DNA from: Paraplanobispora takensis
GTDB taxonomy: Bacteria; Actinomycetota; Actinomycetes; Streptosporangiales; Streptosporangiaceae
Reading direction: 5' to 3'
Assembly (NCBI RefSeq): GCF_016863195.1
Contig: NZ_BOOK01000067.1
Location: 1-49,847 of the forward strand
Length of the DNA stretch: 49,847 nt
The first letter of the stretch is position 1. Each line of letters starts with the position of its first letter. The notes under the pieces were generated by a model. The model was not told the origin of the DNA. It worked only from the letters and a program-made list of their open reading frames with translations, and did no database searches. Below, one piece after another: positions 14,614-23,500 of the stretch. Made by a program: the position numbers and the translations under genes.

Positions 14614-16128
14614 TCAACGGTATTCCGACAGCCGGGGCCAGACCCCGGCGACGATCAGCACGGCGGTGGAGATCACGGCCAGCGGCAGCAGGAACCACAG
14701 CTCCTCGACCTGCTCCTCGCCGCCGCGCACCGCCCGGTCGAACGCGGTGCGGTGGAGCCCGGCGAGCTCGACCAGCGCCGCGTCGTAGTCCCCGAAGCGC
14801 TGCTCCAGGGCGTCCACGCGCTGCTCGACGGCCTGCCGGGGACCCAGCCCGCGCATCGTGCGGTCCGCGCGCTGGAACTCCTCATAGCGCCGCAGCACCT
14901 CGACGACCGCGGCCTCATGGCCGGGCAGGCCCGAGCGGGCCGACTCCTGGCCGACGAGGCCGAGGAACGGCTGCCGGCCGGGATAGTCGTCCACCCCCGC
15001 GGCCACCGCCTTGTAGTACGCGCCCAGGTTCCCGCTCGGCGCGAAGAGCACAGCCTGGGACTTGTCGAGATAGGTCTGCTCGTAGGTGTCGGCCCGCTCG
15101 GGGTCGAGCAGGTAGCGGCTCTGGTCGCCGTGCATGCTGTTGCCGACGGCGCGGGCCCGGGCGAGGGTGAGCACGGAGTCGAAGCCGTCCCGTTTGGCCT
15201 CCAGCAGGATGCCGGTCTCGTTGCCCAGGACCGTGAAGCCGGTCAGCGTGTACATCCCGGCGATCACCGTGGCCACCACCAGGGCCGGGTTGAACACCCG
15301 GCGGAAGCGCCGGGCCAGGAAGATCTGCAGCCACAGCAGACCGCCGAGCGCCAGGAGCCCCGCCCCGGCCACGAGCACCTGCCCCAGCCGCACCGCCGAG
15401 CTCTGGCCCTCGTGGGCGCGGCGCACGATGGTCCCGCTCTCCAGGGTGAGGTTGTAGGCCATGGGCAGCAGTTCCAGCCGCATCAGGTCGGTCGCCTGCC
15501 GGTAGATCTCCAGGACCCGCTGCGGCGGCGGGCCCGCCCTGTGGCGCGCCTGCTCGTCCAGGAGCATCGCCCGGGCGGCCAGCCGCTCGTAGCGGCCCAG
15601 GCCGTCCAGCACCGCCCGGACGGTCCGCCGCTCGGCGGGGTCGGCGCCGGCCAGCGCCGAGGCCTGCAGCACCGCCCGCCCGGCGTCGCTCCTGCGCTGC
15701 TCGTAGACGTCGAGGGCGCGCTGCCGCCCCTTGCCGAGCCCGTGTTCGTCGCCGATCAGCAGGACGTTGGCGACCTGGGTGTCCATGTCGCTGAGCGCGA
15801 AGTACAGGTCGGCGGTCGCCACGACCTGCGGGCCGGCGTCGTGGCCGATGACGTCCAGGCCGTCCCTGACGCTCTGGAAGGACGACGACAGCGCGCCGAA
15901 CAGCAGGGCCAGCGCCACGACGGCGGCGGTGGTGATGACCAGGACCCGGCCCGGCACGCTCTGCAGGCGCCGGGAGAGCCGACCGGCCCGGGGCGGGAAC
16001 GCCGGGGGAGCGGCCGGCGCGGACGCCGGGACGGGGACGCCGCCCGGCGCGGCCGGGGGCGGTGAGGCGGTGACGGGCGGGGCGGGGGCCTGGGGCGTGG
16101 CCGCCTGGTGTGTCGGGACGGGTGTCAC
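14614..16128 (-). CDS. glnX: GlnX-like transmembrane sensor protein
   Basis: A 504-residue membrane protein. After a Pro/Ala-rich cytoplasmic N-terminus (~55 residues) come membrane helices at about 65-87 (VLVITTAAVVALALLFGAL), ~245-290 (VLVAGAGLLALGGLLWLQIF and VVATVIAGMYTLTGFTVLG) and the extreme C-terminus (LLPLAVISTAVLIVAGVW), with helical, probably four-helix-bundle, domains between them. This fits GlnX, which relays ligand binding from GlnH to PknG across the membrane. GTG at 16128 overlaps the FHA stop (GTGA) and has GGAGGG upstream. The long upstream in-frame extension overlaps the FHA gene and is a shadow. Confidence 0.85.
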   Translation of the reverse strand: MTPVPTHQAATPQAPAPPVTASPPPAAPGGVPVPASAPAAPPAFPPRAGRLSRRLQSVPGRVLVITTAAVVALALLFGALSSSFQSVRDGLDVIGHDAGPQVVATADLYFALSDMDTQVANVLLIGDEHGLGKGRQRALDVYEQRRSDAGRAVLQASALAGADPAERRTVRAVLDGLGRYERLAARAMLLDEQARHRAGPPPQRVLEIYRQATDLMRLELLPMAYNLTLESGTIVRRAHEGQSSAVRLGQVLVAGAGLLALGGLLWLQIFLARRFRRVFNPALVVATVIAGMYTLTGFTVLGNETGILLEAKRDGFDSVLTLARARAVGNSMHGDQSRYLLDPERADTYEQTYLDKSQAVLFAPSGNLGAYYKAVAAGVDDYPGRQPFLGLVGQESARSGLPGHEAAVVEVLRRYEEFQRADRTMRGLGPRQAVEQRVDALEQRFGDYDAALVELAGLHRTAFDRAVRGGEEQVEELWFLLPLAVISTAVLIVAGVWPRLSEYR

Positions 16129-17114
16129 GTTTCCCTCCTGCGCCGCAGGGTGATGAGGGTCCACGCGCCGAGGTGGATGCGATCGCCGTCCCCCACCGGC
16201 ACGGGCTCGTTGACCGCGATCTGCCGGCCGTTGACCAGGGTGCCGTTGGCGGAGCCGGGGTCGATCAGCGTCCACCCGCCCCCGGGCGCGGGCAGCAGGA
16301 CCGCGTGCAGGTGCGAGACGCCCGGGTCCTCGGGCGGGCCGCTCAGGTCGATCTCCGGCACCAGGTTCCTCGACCGGCTGATCCGGCCGATCCGGGCCTC
16401 CGCGCCGGTCAGCGGGACGTCGCGCCGCGGGCAGTACGGCGGGAACAGCACCCGCTCCGCGTCCGGCCCGCCCTGCGCGATCATCCGGTCGTAGTGGGCG
16501 CGGTCGGCCTGGATCGTCACCTCCCACTCCCGGGCGGGCGCGGCCCCCGGGCCCGGCTGCGCCGGTCCGCTCGCGTGCGCCGGTCCGGTTCCGTACGGCG
16601 GCCCGCTTCCATACGCGGGCCCGCCGGTGTGCGCAGGCCCGGTTCCGTACGGCGGCCCGGTCCCATGAGCCGGTCCGCTCCCGATCGGGGCCCATCCCGT
16701 GGGGCCGGGCGCGCCCGGCGATCCCCGGCCCGGCGATCCCCGGCCCGGCGATCCCCGGCCCGCCGGACCCGGCCCTGCGGGCCCGGAGGGTCCGGCGGTC
16801 CGGTCGGGGACGGGCGCCGTCTGGTCGTGGCCGCAGTCCTCGCAGAAGCGCCCGCTGATCGGGGCCCGGCAGGCGGCGCACTCGGCGGGGGAGGCCGCCG
16901 CTCCGGAGGCGGCCGGGTCCCCGGCGGGGTACGGGGAGGGGGCCGGCGGCGCGGACGTCACCGCGGCGCCGTTCCCGCCGCCCGCGTGGGCGGATCCGGC
17001 GGACGGGGGCACGGCCGTCCCGGCCGCGCCGGTCAGGCGGCTGCCGCAGACGTCGCAGTACCCGTCGGCGAGTCCGGCCTCGCCGGGGTCGTGCCCCTGA
17101 GGGCAGGTGGCCAT
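16125..17114 (-). CDS. FHA-domain protein with N-terminal zinc ribbons
   Basis: A 329-residue protein. Residues 1-27 form a zinc-ribbon motif (CPQGHDPGEAG...GYCDVCG), a second lies at ~78-95 (CAACRAPISGRFCEDCGH). A long Gly/Pro-rich repeat linker (~100-195) leads to a phosphothreonine-reading FHA domain (~235-325) with the signatures RIGRISRSRN, SHLHAVLL and DPGSANGTLVNG. In mycobacteria the PknG substrate GarA is an FHA protein controlling 2-oxoglutarate use; this one is larger and lacks the N-terminal ETTS phosphorylation motif, so equivalence is not shown. ATG at 17114 follows AGGAGGAA. It is coupled to glnX by GTGA. Confidence 0.9.
   Translation of the reverse strand: MATCPQGHDPGEAGLADGYCDVCGSRLTGAAGTAVPPSAGSAHAGGGNGAAVTSAPPAPSPYPAGDPAASGAAASPAECAACRAPISGRFCEDCGHDQTAPVPDRTAGPSGPAGPGPAGRGSPGRGSPGRGSPGAPGPTGWAPIGSGPAHGTGPPYGTGPAHTGGPAYGSGPPYGTGPAHASGPAQPGPGAAPAREWEVTIQADRAHYDRMIAQGGPDAERVLFPPYCPRRDVPLTGAEARIGRISRSRNLVPEIDLSGPPEDPGVSHLHAVLLPAPGGGWTLIDPGSANGTLVNGRQIAVNEPVPVGDGDRIHLGAWTLITLRRRRET
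16718..16765. repeat. 15-bp tandem repeat in the FHA linker
   Basis: Three copies of a 15-bp unit (GGCGATCCCCGGCCC-like on the plus strand) encode RGSPG repeats; flanking bases at 16560-16700 encode looser GPAHGTGPPYGTG repeats. Confidence 0.75.
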
Positions 17115-17127
17115 CGCGTTCCTCCTC

Positions 17128-18447
17128 TCAGCCCGCGGGGCTCCGGCCGTCGGAGGAGCCGGGTTCGCCCGGGTCCCTCCGCATGCGCGCCGTACGCACC
17201 GATCCGGTGTCCAGCGCGATCTCGTCGGCCTTGTCGACGCTCCGGCGCAACCGGGCGGTGCCGGTCCCCGAGTCGATCTCCACGACCTTGGCCAGCAGCT
17301 TGGCGGTGTCGTCGTTGCCGGACTCCTCGGCCAGCCGCCTGGCCCGGCCGAGGCGCGCGGTCGCGGTGTCCAGGTCGCCCGCCGCCCGGGCGCCCAGGCC
17401 CTCCTGGATGAGGTCGAACAGCTCGGCCTGCCCGGTGTAGTGGGCCACCCCGGGACTGACGCGGGTGGACAGGGCCAGGTCGTCGGTCCACTGGGCCAGG
17501 ACGTTGCCGCGGGCGAGGATCTCGCCGGTGTCGGGGCGCACCAGCCGTACCCAGGCGCCGCGGACCTCCTGGCCGACCGCGCCGGCGGGGACCTCGACGC
17601 ACAGGTGGTAGACCCGGGTCTCCGCGCCCCACGACCCGGTCGGGTAGTCGCCGGTCAGCGGGTCGGCCGCCGCGCGCATGCCGGTCAGGTCCGACAGGGT
17701 GGGCGAGACCTGCTTGAGGTGCTTCACCCTGCCGTGCTGCGGCGTCCAGACCCGCAGCGCGACCTCGGCGACCGCCTTGCCCATCATGCTCTCGATCATC
17801 ATCCGGAAGTTGTCCGTCAGGTCCCTGGCGTCGCGGATGAAGCCGGAGGTGCCCAGCAGCGCGTCGGCGACCTTGCGCAGCTCGGCCGGGGCCCAGTCGG
17901 TGCCCACGCCCCGGCTGTCGCAGACGAACGTGCCCGCGCAGTGCGCCAGGGCGGCGTCGAACACCTCCGCGCTCTCGTTGTTCTGGCCGTCGGTGAGCAG
18001 GATGGCGTGACGGACCGCCCGGGGGTGGTCGGCCAGCAGCTCGGCGGCCAGTCTCAGCCACTTGCCGATCGCGGTGCCGCCGTCGGCGCGCAGCCCGCGC
18101 AGGGCCTGGGCGGCGTCCTTGCGCGTGCGCCCGTCCGCCCGGACCAGCCCGGCCCGGTGGGGGTAGATCTTGGTCGCCTCGTGGGTCCCGGCGACGACGG
18201 CGAAGTACGTGCCGTCGCGCAGGGTCTCCACCGCGGCCTGGGCGGCCTGGCGAGCCTCGACGATCTTCGAGCCGCCCATCGAGCCGGACGCGTCGACGAT
18301 GATCACTTCGGCGGCCTCGACGTCCGCGGCCACCCGTTCCGCCGGGCCGGTGGCCTCGACGGTGAGGATGGCGTGGATCTCCCGGCCGCCCGTGGGCAGG
18401 TACTTGTTCTGGTCGATGTCCAGCGTGAACAGGGGCTGGTCGCTCAC
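17128..18447 (-). CDS. VWA-domain protein of the PknG operon
   Basis: A 439-residue protein. A von Willebrand factor A domain spans ~45-230 with an intact metal site: DASGSMGG (Asp-x-Ser-x-Ser), the DGGTAIGKWL threonine and the LLTDGQNN aspartate. C-terminal to it lie a beta-rich domain (~240-345) and a TPR-like helical segment (TGQAELFDLIQEGLGARAAG...). The last ~25 residues are disordered and contain LDTGSVRTARMRR. Similar VWA proteins accompany Ser/Thr kinases and FHA proteins in actinobacteria; a scaffold role is inferred. GTG at 18447 has GAGGAACGC upstream; the longer frame runs into the phosphatase gene. Confidence 0.87.
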   Translation of the reverse strand: MSDQPLFTLDIDQNKYLPTGGREIHAILTVEATGPAERVAADVEAAEVIIVDASGSMGGSKIVEARQAAQAAVETLRDGTYFAVVAGTHEATKIYPHRAGLVRADGRTRKDAAQALRGLRADGGTAIGKWLRLAAELLADHPRAVRHAILLTDGQNNESAEVFDAALAHCAGTFVCDSRGVGTDWAPAELRKVADALLGTSGFIRDARDLTDNFRMMIESMMGKAVAEVALRVWTPQHGRVKHLKQVSPTLSDLTGMRAAADPLTGDYPTGSWGAETRVYHLCVEVPAGAVGQEVRGAWVRLVRPDTGEILARGNVLAQWTDDLALSTRVSPGVAHYTGQAELFDLIQEGLGARAAGDLDTATARLGRARRLAEESGNDDTAKLLAKVVEIDSGTGTARLRRSVDKADEIALDTGSVRTARMRRDPGEPGSSDGRSPAG

Positions 18448-18476
18448 GCGTTCCTCCTCTGTCGGCGGGTGCCGGT

Positions 18477-19718
18477 CTACACCGGCGGCGGATGAAACGG
18501 GATCACCAGGACGGTGACGTTGTCGCGACCCCCGGCCGCGAGCGCGTGCCGTACCAGCGCGCGGGCCGCCTCCAGCGGCGTGTCCCGCGCGGTGAAGGGG
18601 GCCAGGTCGGCGGCCTCCTCCAGATAGCCCCACAGCCCGTCGCTGCAGACCAGGACCACTCCGGGACCCTCGGGCGCGAACTCGCCGACGTGGGCCGTGA
18701 TCCGGCCCGCGTCGACCCCGAGCCAGGCCGACAGCAGGCCGGGCGAGACGACGTCGTCCTCGGTGAGCAACGCGGGACCGCGCAGGGGAACCGGACCGGG
18801 GTCGGATCCGGAGACGGGCGAGAGCATGGGACCGGTGTCGGAGTCGGAGTCGGGGACGGGCATGGGGCCGGTGTCGGAGTCGGTGCCGGGGACGGGCGGT
18901 GGCGTGGGGGCCGCGCCGAGCCAGTAGGCGCGGCTGTCACCGGCCCAGCCGATCGTGACGCGGTCCGTTCCCACGAGGGCGGAGACGTAGGTGCAGGCGG
19001 GCGCGTCGTCCACCGAGGAGCCCAGCGCGGCCACCGCGGTCGCGGCCCCCGCCAGAGCCGTGCGGGTGGCCGTCACCGGGTCGGCGCCCGAGCGGAGCGC
19101 CTCCAGGAGCACGGTGGCGCCCGTCCGCGCGGCGGCCGAGGAGGCGGTCTCCGGCCGCGGGGAGGAGGACACCCCGTCGCAGACCACGCCGATCGTCACG
19201 CCGTCCGCGGCCACCAGCGCCATCGCGTCCTCGTTGCGGCTGTGCCGCAGCCCGCGGTCGCTCACCCCGGCGGCGCCGCCCGCCTCGGTCTCGGCGTGGT
19301 CGCTCTCGGACGGCTGCCGCAGGCCGCACAGCTCGCAGTAGCCCTCCGGATCCACCGGCGCCGGCCCGCACCGCACGCAGCCGGCCCCGTCCAGCGGCTG
19401 CCCGCAGCCCTCACAGAAGAACTCGCCGGGGTGCACGCTCGAACCGCATCTCGGACACGCCTCGCCCGCGCCCGCCTCCACCCCCGAGGCGTCCGAGGCA
19501 CCCGAGGCGTCCGCCGCGTCCGCCGCGTCCGCCGTGTCCCCGGCTTCCGGCGTCCCGGCGGTGTCCCCCGCGTCCGGGACGTCCCCGGTGTCCGGCGTGC
19601 TCTCCCCGGCCTCGGGCGTCGCGGCCGGGCGGCGCGCGGCCACCGGGAGCGTCACCGCGTCGTCCGGCTCGCCCACGCCCGCCTCCGGGGTCGCCACGGC
19701 GTCGTCGGGGGCCGTCAC
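18477..19718 (-). CDS. PP2C-family protein phosphatase with double zinc ribbon
   Basis: A 413-residue protein. The first ~80 residues are Ala/Asp/Pro-rich. Residues ~88-135 carry paired zinc knuckles (CPRCGSSVHPGEFFCEGCG; CVRCGPAPVDPEGYCELCG). The PP2C catalytic domain follows with all metal ligands: GLRHSRNEDAMAL, VVCDGVSSS, WAGDSRAYWL, LVCSDGLWGY and GRDNVTVLVI. An acidic repeat insert (DSDTGPM, ~280-310) interrupts the fold after GDSRAYWL. It should reverse phosphorylation by the PknG encoded immediately upstream, whose stop overlaps its GTG start (GTGA at 19715-19718). Thirty bases separate it from the VWA gene. Confidence 0.93.
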   Translation of the reverse strand: MTAPDDAVATPEAGVGEPDDAVTLPVAARRPAATPEAGESTPDTGDVPDAGDTAGTPEAGDTADAADAADASGASDASGVEAGAGEACPRCGSSVHPGEFFCEGCGQPLDGAGCVRCGPAPVDPEGYCELCGLRQPSESDHAETEAGGAAGVSDRGLRHSRNEDAMALVAADGVTIGVVCDGVSSSPRPETASSAAARTGATVLLEALRSGADPVTATRTALAGAATAVAALGSSVDDAPACTYVSALVGTDRVTIGWAGDSRAYWLGAAPTPPPVPGTDSDTGPMPVPDSDSDTGPMLSPVSGSDPGPVPLRGPALLTEDDVVSPGLLSAWLGVDAGRITAHVGEFAPEGPGVVLVCSDGLWGYLEEAADLAPFTARDTPLEAARALVRHALAAGGRDNVTVLVIPFHPPPV

Positions 19719-22066
19719 AGCAGCGTCCTGGGGCGGGCGGCGTTGGCCCGGTCGATGAGCGCGTGCCGTTCGGTGACGGTGGCCGCCGAGCGCGCGAGCC
19801 CGCGGTAGAGGCGCTCCAGTTCCCGGCGGAGATCACGCTCGCTGAACGGCGTCCCGAGCAGGGTTCCGTTCCCCGAGGTCGTGCCGGAGCCGGAGTCGAG
19901 CCATTCGAGGGCCCGCTCCAGGATCTCGGCGGCCATCTGCGACCGTCGCCGGGGATCGAGGTCGCCGAGATCGCCGAGCCGCTCTCCGGCCGCGCTCAGC
20001 GTGGCGGCGTTCAGCGACGCCGGGGCGCGTTCCCGTACGGCCGCCGCCACGGCCGCCAGCCGCGCCGCCACGAAGTTGCTGGAGCTCGTGGGCACCTCGT
20101 CGAGGACCTGCAGCGCGGAGTCCCGGTGCCGCTGGGCCAGCAGCACCCGGGCCAGGCCGAACGCCGCGCTCACGTGGGAGCGGTCGGTGTTCCACACCGA
20201 CCGGTAGCGCCACTCGGCCATCACCGGGTCGCCGGCGGCCTCCAGGCTGAAGGCCAGCGCCAGCCGGGAGGCGCACTCCCCGGGCATCAGGTCGTAGCAG
20301 CGGTCGAAGATCCGCGCAGCCTCCGCGGGATCGCCCGAGACCAGCTGGTGCACGCCCCGGCACCACAGGACCCGCCAGTCCCCGGCCAGCTTCCCGGCCG
20401 CCCCGGCGAGCAGGGCCTCGGCCTCCGGCATGCCGTTCTCGGCGGCGATCCGGGCACGGGCGAGCATGGTCTCGGGCGTGTCCGGCGCCGACTCCAGCAT
20501 GGTGACGAGCTCGCCGGGGGTACGCGCGGTGAGGCCGGACAGGAACGCGGTGGCCGGATCGGCGGGGTCGGCCAGCGGCACGGGCAGGGCGGCCGCCGCG
20601 GCGGCGCGGTCGAGCGGCTCCAGGATCCGCCCGCTGCCCTGTCCGGCCAGGGAGGTCCCGGCGGCGATCCGCTCGGGACCGAACAGCGGGGAGGGCGCGG
20701 GGTAGGGGATGCCGTCCTCCACCGCCCGCACCTCCCGCAGCACCCCCAGGAGCTGGTCGGCCATCTCCTCCGCGCCGGCGAACCTGGCGGCCGGGGCGGG
20801 GGCGGTCGCCCGGCGCAGGAAGCGGTGGAAGGACTCGTACCTGGCCTCCGGCGGCAGCTCGTCGAAGCCGGGGAGCGGGGCCTCGGCATTGCCCCGGACC
20901 GGGCTGAACGGGAAGCTCAGCACCGCCAGCGTGCGTCCCACCGTGTAGAGGTCGGAGGCGACCGAGGGCCCCTCCGAGGCGATCTCCGGCGCCTGGTAGC
21001 CGACCGTGCCGTAGATGGCGCTGTCCTGGTCGGCGGCCATCCGGACCGCGCCCAGGTCGATGAGCTTGAGCTCGCGGCCGACCTGGATCACGTTGGCGGG
21101 CTTGAGGTCGCAGTACAGCATGCCCCGGTCGTGCAGGTATCCCAGGGCGCGCAGGATCTCCAGCGCGTACGGGATCGACTGGCGCAGCGGGAGCGCCCGC
21201 GCGCCTCCGCTCTCCCTCAGCTTCCGGCGGAGCTGGTCGTGCAGGGACTCGCCCCCGACGTACTCCATGACGAGGTAGCCGGCCATGTGCCCCGGCTCGC
21301 CCCCCGGCTCCCGGTGCCGGACGAAGTTGAAGATCTTGACGATGTTGGCGTGGTCCACGCCCGTCAGGAACCGGCGCTCGGCCTCGGCCACGGCCAGCGC
21401 CTCGGCGTCGGCGGTGTTCAGCAGCCCCTTGAGCACCACCCAGCGGCCGTCGAGGTTGCGGTCGGCGGCCAGGTAGATCCAGCCGAGCCCGCCGTGCGCC
21501 AGGCAGCCCTTGACCTCGTACTGCCCGGCGACGAGGTCGCCCTCGCGCAGCTTGGGGGTGAAGGAGAAGCGGGTGCCGTCGTGCGGGCAGAACCCCTCGG
21601 TACGGCCCGGCCTGCCGTCCCTGCTGCGGCCCACCGGACGGCCGCAGCCCGGCTTCGCGCAGATCCGCTTGTCCTCCGGCACCTGCGGGTCCTCCAGCAC
21701 CACCTCGACCGGGTCCCGGTAGACCACGGGCGGCACCTCGGCCAGCCCCGAGCCCAGCATCCCGGGACGGCTGCCGCCGGTGCCCCGGGTGCCCCGGCTC
21801 GGCGTGGAGCCGCTCCCGCGACCGCCGGAGGGGATCGTGACGGGAACGGAGAAGGAGGTGAAGCCGGGACCTGACCGGGAGGTCCCGGCGGAGACGGCCC
21901 CCGGAGAGGAGACCGGCCCGTAGGAGGCGGGCCCGGCAGAGGAGGCGGGAGAGGACGGGGCGGGCGCGGACGGGACGGCGCCCGGGGGCCGGGCGGCGTG
22001 GCCGCACAGGTCGCAGTAGCCGTCCTCGACGGTTCCCGTGCAGTCGGGCTGGGCGCAGGCGGTCAT
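19715..22066 (-). CDS. pknG: Ser/Thr protein kinase PknG
   Basis: A 783-residue PknG. Residues 4-22 are a zinc ribbon (CAQPDCTG...GYCDLCG); ~25-105 a Ser/Pro/Gly linker; ~136-164 the rubredoxin-like region (CAKPGCGRPVGRSRDG ... FCPHDG); ~175-440 the kinase (GQYEVKGCLAHGGLGWIYLA, Lys213 in VLKGLL, CDLKPANV with Asp320, LIDLG with Asp337); ~510-750 TPR-type helices. The redox knuckle has CPHDG where mycobacterial PknG has a CxxC pair. PknG couples amino-acid supply to 2-oxoglutarate metabolism. ATG at 22066 overlaps the upstream stop (ATGA); the longer frame is a shadow. Confidence 0.95.
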   Translation of the reverse strand: MTACAQPDCTGTVEDGYCDLCGHAARPPGAVPSAPAPSSPASSAGPASYGPVSSPGAVSAGTSRSGPGFTSFSVPVTIPSGGRGSGSTPSRGTRGTGGSRPGMLGSGLAEVPPVVYRDPVEVVLEDPQVPEDKRICAKPGCGRPVGRSRDGRPGRTEGFCPHDGTRFSFTPKLREGDLVAGQYEVKGCLAHGGLGWIYLAADRNLDGRWVVLKGLLNTADAEALAVAEAERRFLTGVDHANIVKIFNFVRHREPGGEPGHMAGYLVMEYVGGESLHDQLRRKLRESGGARALPLRQSIPYALEILRALGYLHDRGMLYCDLKPANVIQVGRELKLIDLGAVRMAADQDSAIYGTVGYQAPEIASEGPSVASDLYTVGRTLAVLSFPFSPVRGNAEAPLPGFDELPPEARYESFHRFLRRATAPAPAARFAGAEEMADQLLGVLREVRAVEDGIPYPAPSPLFGPERIAAGTSLAGQGSGRILEPLDRAAAAAALPVPLADPADPATAFLSGLTARTPGELVTMLESAPDTPETMLARARIAAENGMPEAEALLAGAAGKLAGDWRVLWCRGVHQLVSGDPAEAARIFDRCYDLMPGECASRLALAFSLEAAGDPVMAEWRYRSVWNTDRSHVSAAFGLARVLLAQRHRDSALQVLDEVPTSSSNFVAARLAAVAAAVRERAPASLNAATLSAAGERLGDLGDLDPRRRSQMAAEILERALEWLDSGSGTTSGNGTLLGTPFSERDLRRELERLYRGLARSAATVTERHALIDRANAARPRTLL

Positions 22067-23310
22067 CCGGCGGCTCCCTCGGTCGCGCGTTGGTATCCGG
22101 TGACGGCCACCGTGGCCCGGCGCAGGTCGCAGGGGGCCGTCCAGAGCAGGTCGTGTGCCCGGCGGTACAGGGAGACGAGCCCGGCGTCCTCGGCCAGGCC
22201 GAGCCGGACCGCCTTGGCCCGCAGGGCCTCCAGTCTGCCGCGCAGCTCGTCGCGGCGCGCGATCAGCTCGCGCAGGGCCGTCCCGGCCCGCTCGGCCTGC
22301 CGCAGGGCGTCCTCGGTGGCGCGTTCCAGGCCGGAGAGCAGTTCCTCGCGCTCCAGCCACCGCCCGTCCTGCGGCGCGTCCGCGATCCCGCCGACCGCCG
22401 CCTCCCGGCCGGGCGCCGGCAGGGCTCTGGCGGGAGGGGAGGGGTCCAGTGCGGCCAGCCGTTCGCCCAGGACGGGGGCGCGGTCGGCGAGGGCGGGCAG
22501 AGCCGGTGAGGCGATCTTCGCCAGCACCAGGTCACGCGCCCTGCGGGCCTCCTCCTCGGCGGCGGCCACCCGGCCGACGCGCCGGGTCAGGGCCTCGCGC
22601 CGCTCGCCGTAGGCCCGCCGCAGCTCGGCGGCCCGCCGTACCCTCTCGCCCAGGCGGGCGGCCTCGGCGACCACCCGGTCCAGATCCTCGCCGTCCTCGC
22701 GATCCGTCTCCCCGAGAGGATCGTGGCGCAGCTCCTCGCGGATGCGCTCGATCTCCCGCCCGCACGCCTCCAGTCCGGGGTCGGGATCGCCGAGTTCGCG
22801 CAGCGTCCCACGGGCGGCGGTGATCGCGGCCGAGGCGGCGTCGAGCCGGGGCAGCGCCGCGTTCCAGACCGCGTCGACGTCGGTGATCACATCGATGACG
22901 TCACGGAAGGCCTGGTCCATCGTGGCCACCGCCTCGTCCAGGGTGAAGCGCTGCTCCCCGCTGTGCAGCAGCGAGCGCCGCTCCAGCGGCCCGGCGTCGG
23001 GCACCAGCCGTACGGCGGGCCCGGTGAGCAGCCCGGTCAGCTCGGCGAGCTCGGCGGACCCGAGACGGCGGTTGTCGGCCCGGATCCGGTCGGCCCGGGC
23101 GAGCGTGCCGCGGTAGGCGTCCAGCAGGGCCCACAGCAGGGTCGCGCGGGCCTCGGCCGTCGCCCACCGGCGCGCGGTCTCCCCGCGCAGCGGCGAGCTG
23201 CGCAGCAGCCGGAAGATGGTGTGGGCGTCCAGATCCAGGACGTCGTCGGAGATGCGGTCCCGCTCCTCGTGGCGGGCCCGGAGGGCGTACTCGACGCCCT
23301 CGGCACTCAT
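22063..23310 (-). CDS. coiled-coil protein heading the PknG operon
   Basis: A 415-residue, Arg/Glu/Ala-rich, mostly helical protein without signal peptide, membrane helix or enzyme motif. Heptad-like segments occur at ~165-260 (LEACGREIERIREELRH; RRAAELRRAYGERREAL) and ~320-390 (ERATEDALRQAERAGTALRELIARRDELRG). ATG at 23310 follows GGGG; an in-frame extension to 23490 has poorer composition and no site. The stop overlaps pknG, so it is the first gene of the seven-gene unit. Function is unknown; its position suggests an adaptor or scaffold for the kinase. Confidence 0.75.
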   Translation of the reverse strand: MSAEGVEYALRARHEERDRISDDVLDLDAHTIFRLLRSSPLRGETARRWATAEARATLLWALLDAYRGTLARADRIRADNRRLGSAELAELTGLLTGPAVRLVPDAGPLERRSLLHSGEQRFTLDEAVATMDQAFRDVIDVITDVDAVWNAALPRLDAASAAITAARGTLRELGDPDPGLEACGREIERIREELRHDPLGETDREDGEDLDRVVAEAARLGERVRRAAELRRAYGERREALTRRVGRVAAAEEEARRARDLVLAKIASPALPALADRAPVLGERLAALDPSPPARALPAPGREAAVGGIADAPQDGRWLEREELLSGLERATEDALRQAERAGTALRELIARRDELRGRLEALRAKAVRLGLAEDAGLVSLYRRAHDLLWTAPCDLRRATVAVTGYQRATEGAAG

Positions 23311-23500
23311 CGGCGGCCCCGCCGCCCCTGCGCTCCCCGTCAACGATCCCCGCGCCTCCCCCGTACTCCGCCCCCGTGGAAGTGTGGTCTTTATCCTCGC
23401 TTTACCTTTTGACGAAGGGCCGCGAAGGAAAGTTTCCGCCGGATCGAGGGGATCTGCCGCGCGGCCGACGATGTAAAGAAAACTAGACACGGTGTCCGCG
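23311..23500. promoter_or_regulatory. divergent promoter region of the PknG operon
   Basis: 190 bases between the coiled-coil gene and the divergent membrane-protein gene. The stretch 23395-23500 is less GC-rich than its surroundings, as expected for promoters. I see no convincing -35/-10 pair or inverted repeat. Confidence 0.4.

Noticed and set aside
19763-21874. 703-codon plus-strand frame opposite pknG
   Set aside because: Antisense shadow of pknG; composition typical of complementary GC-rich codons.
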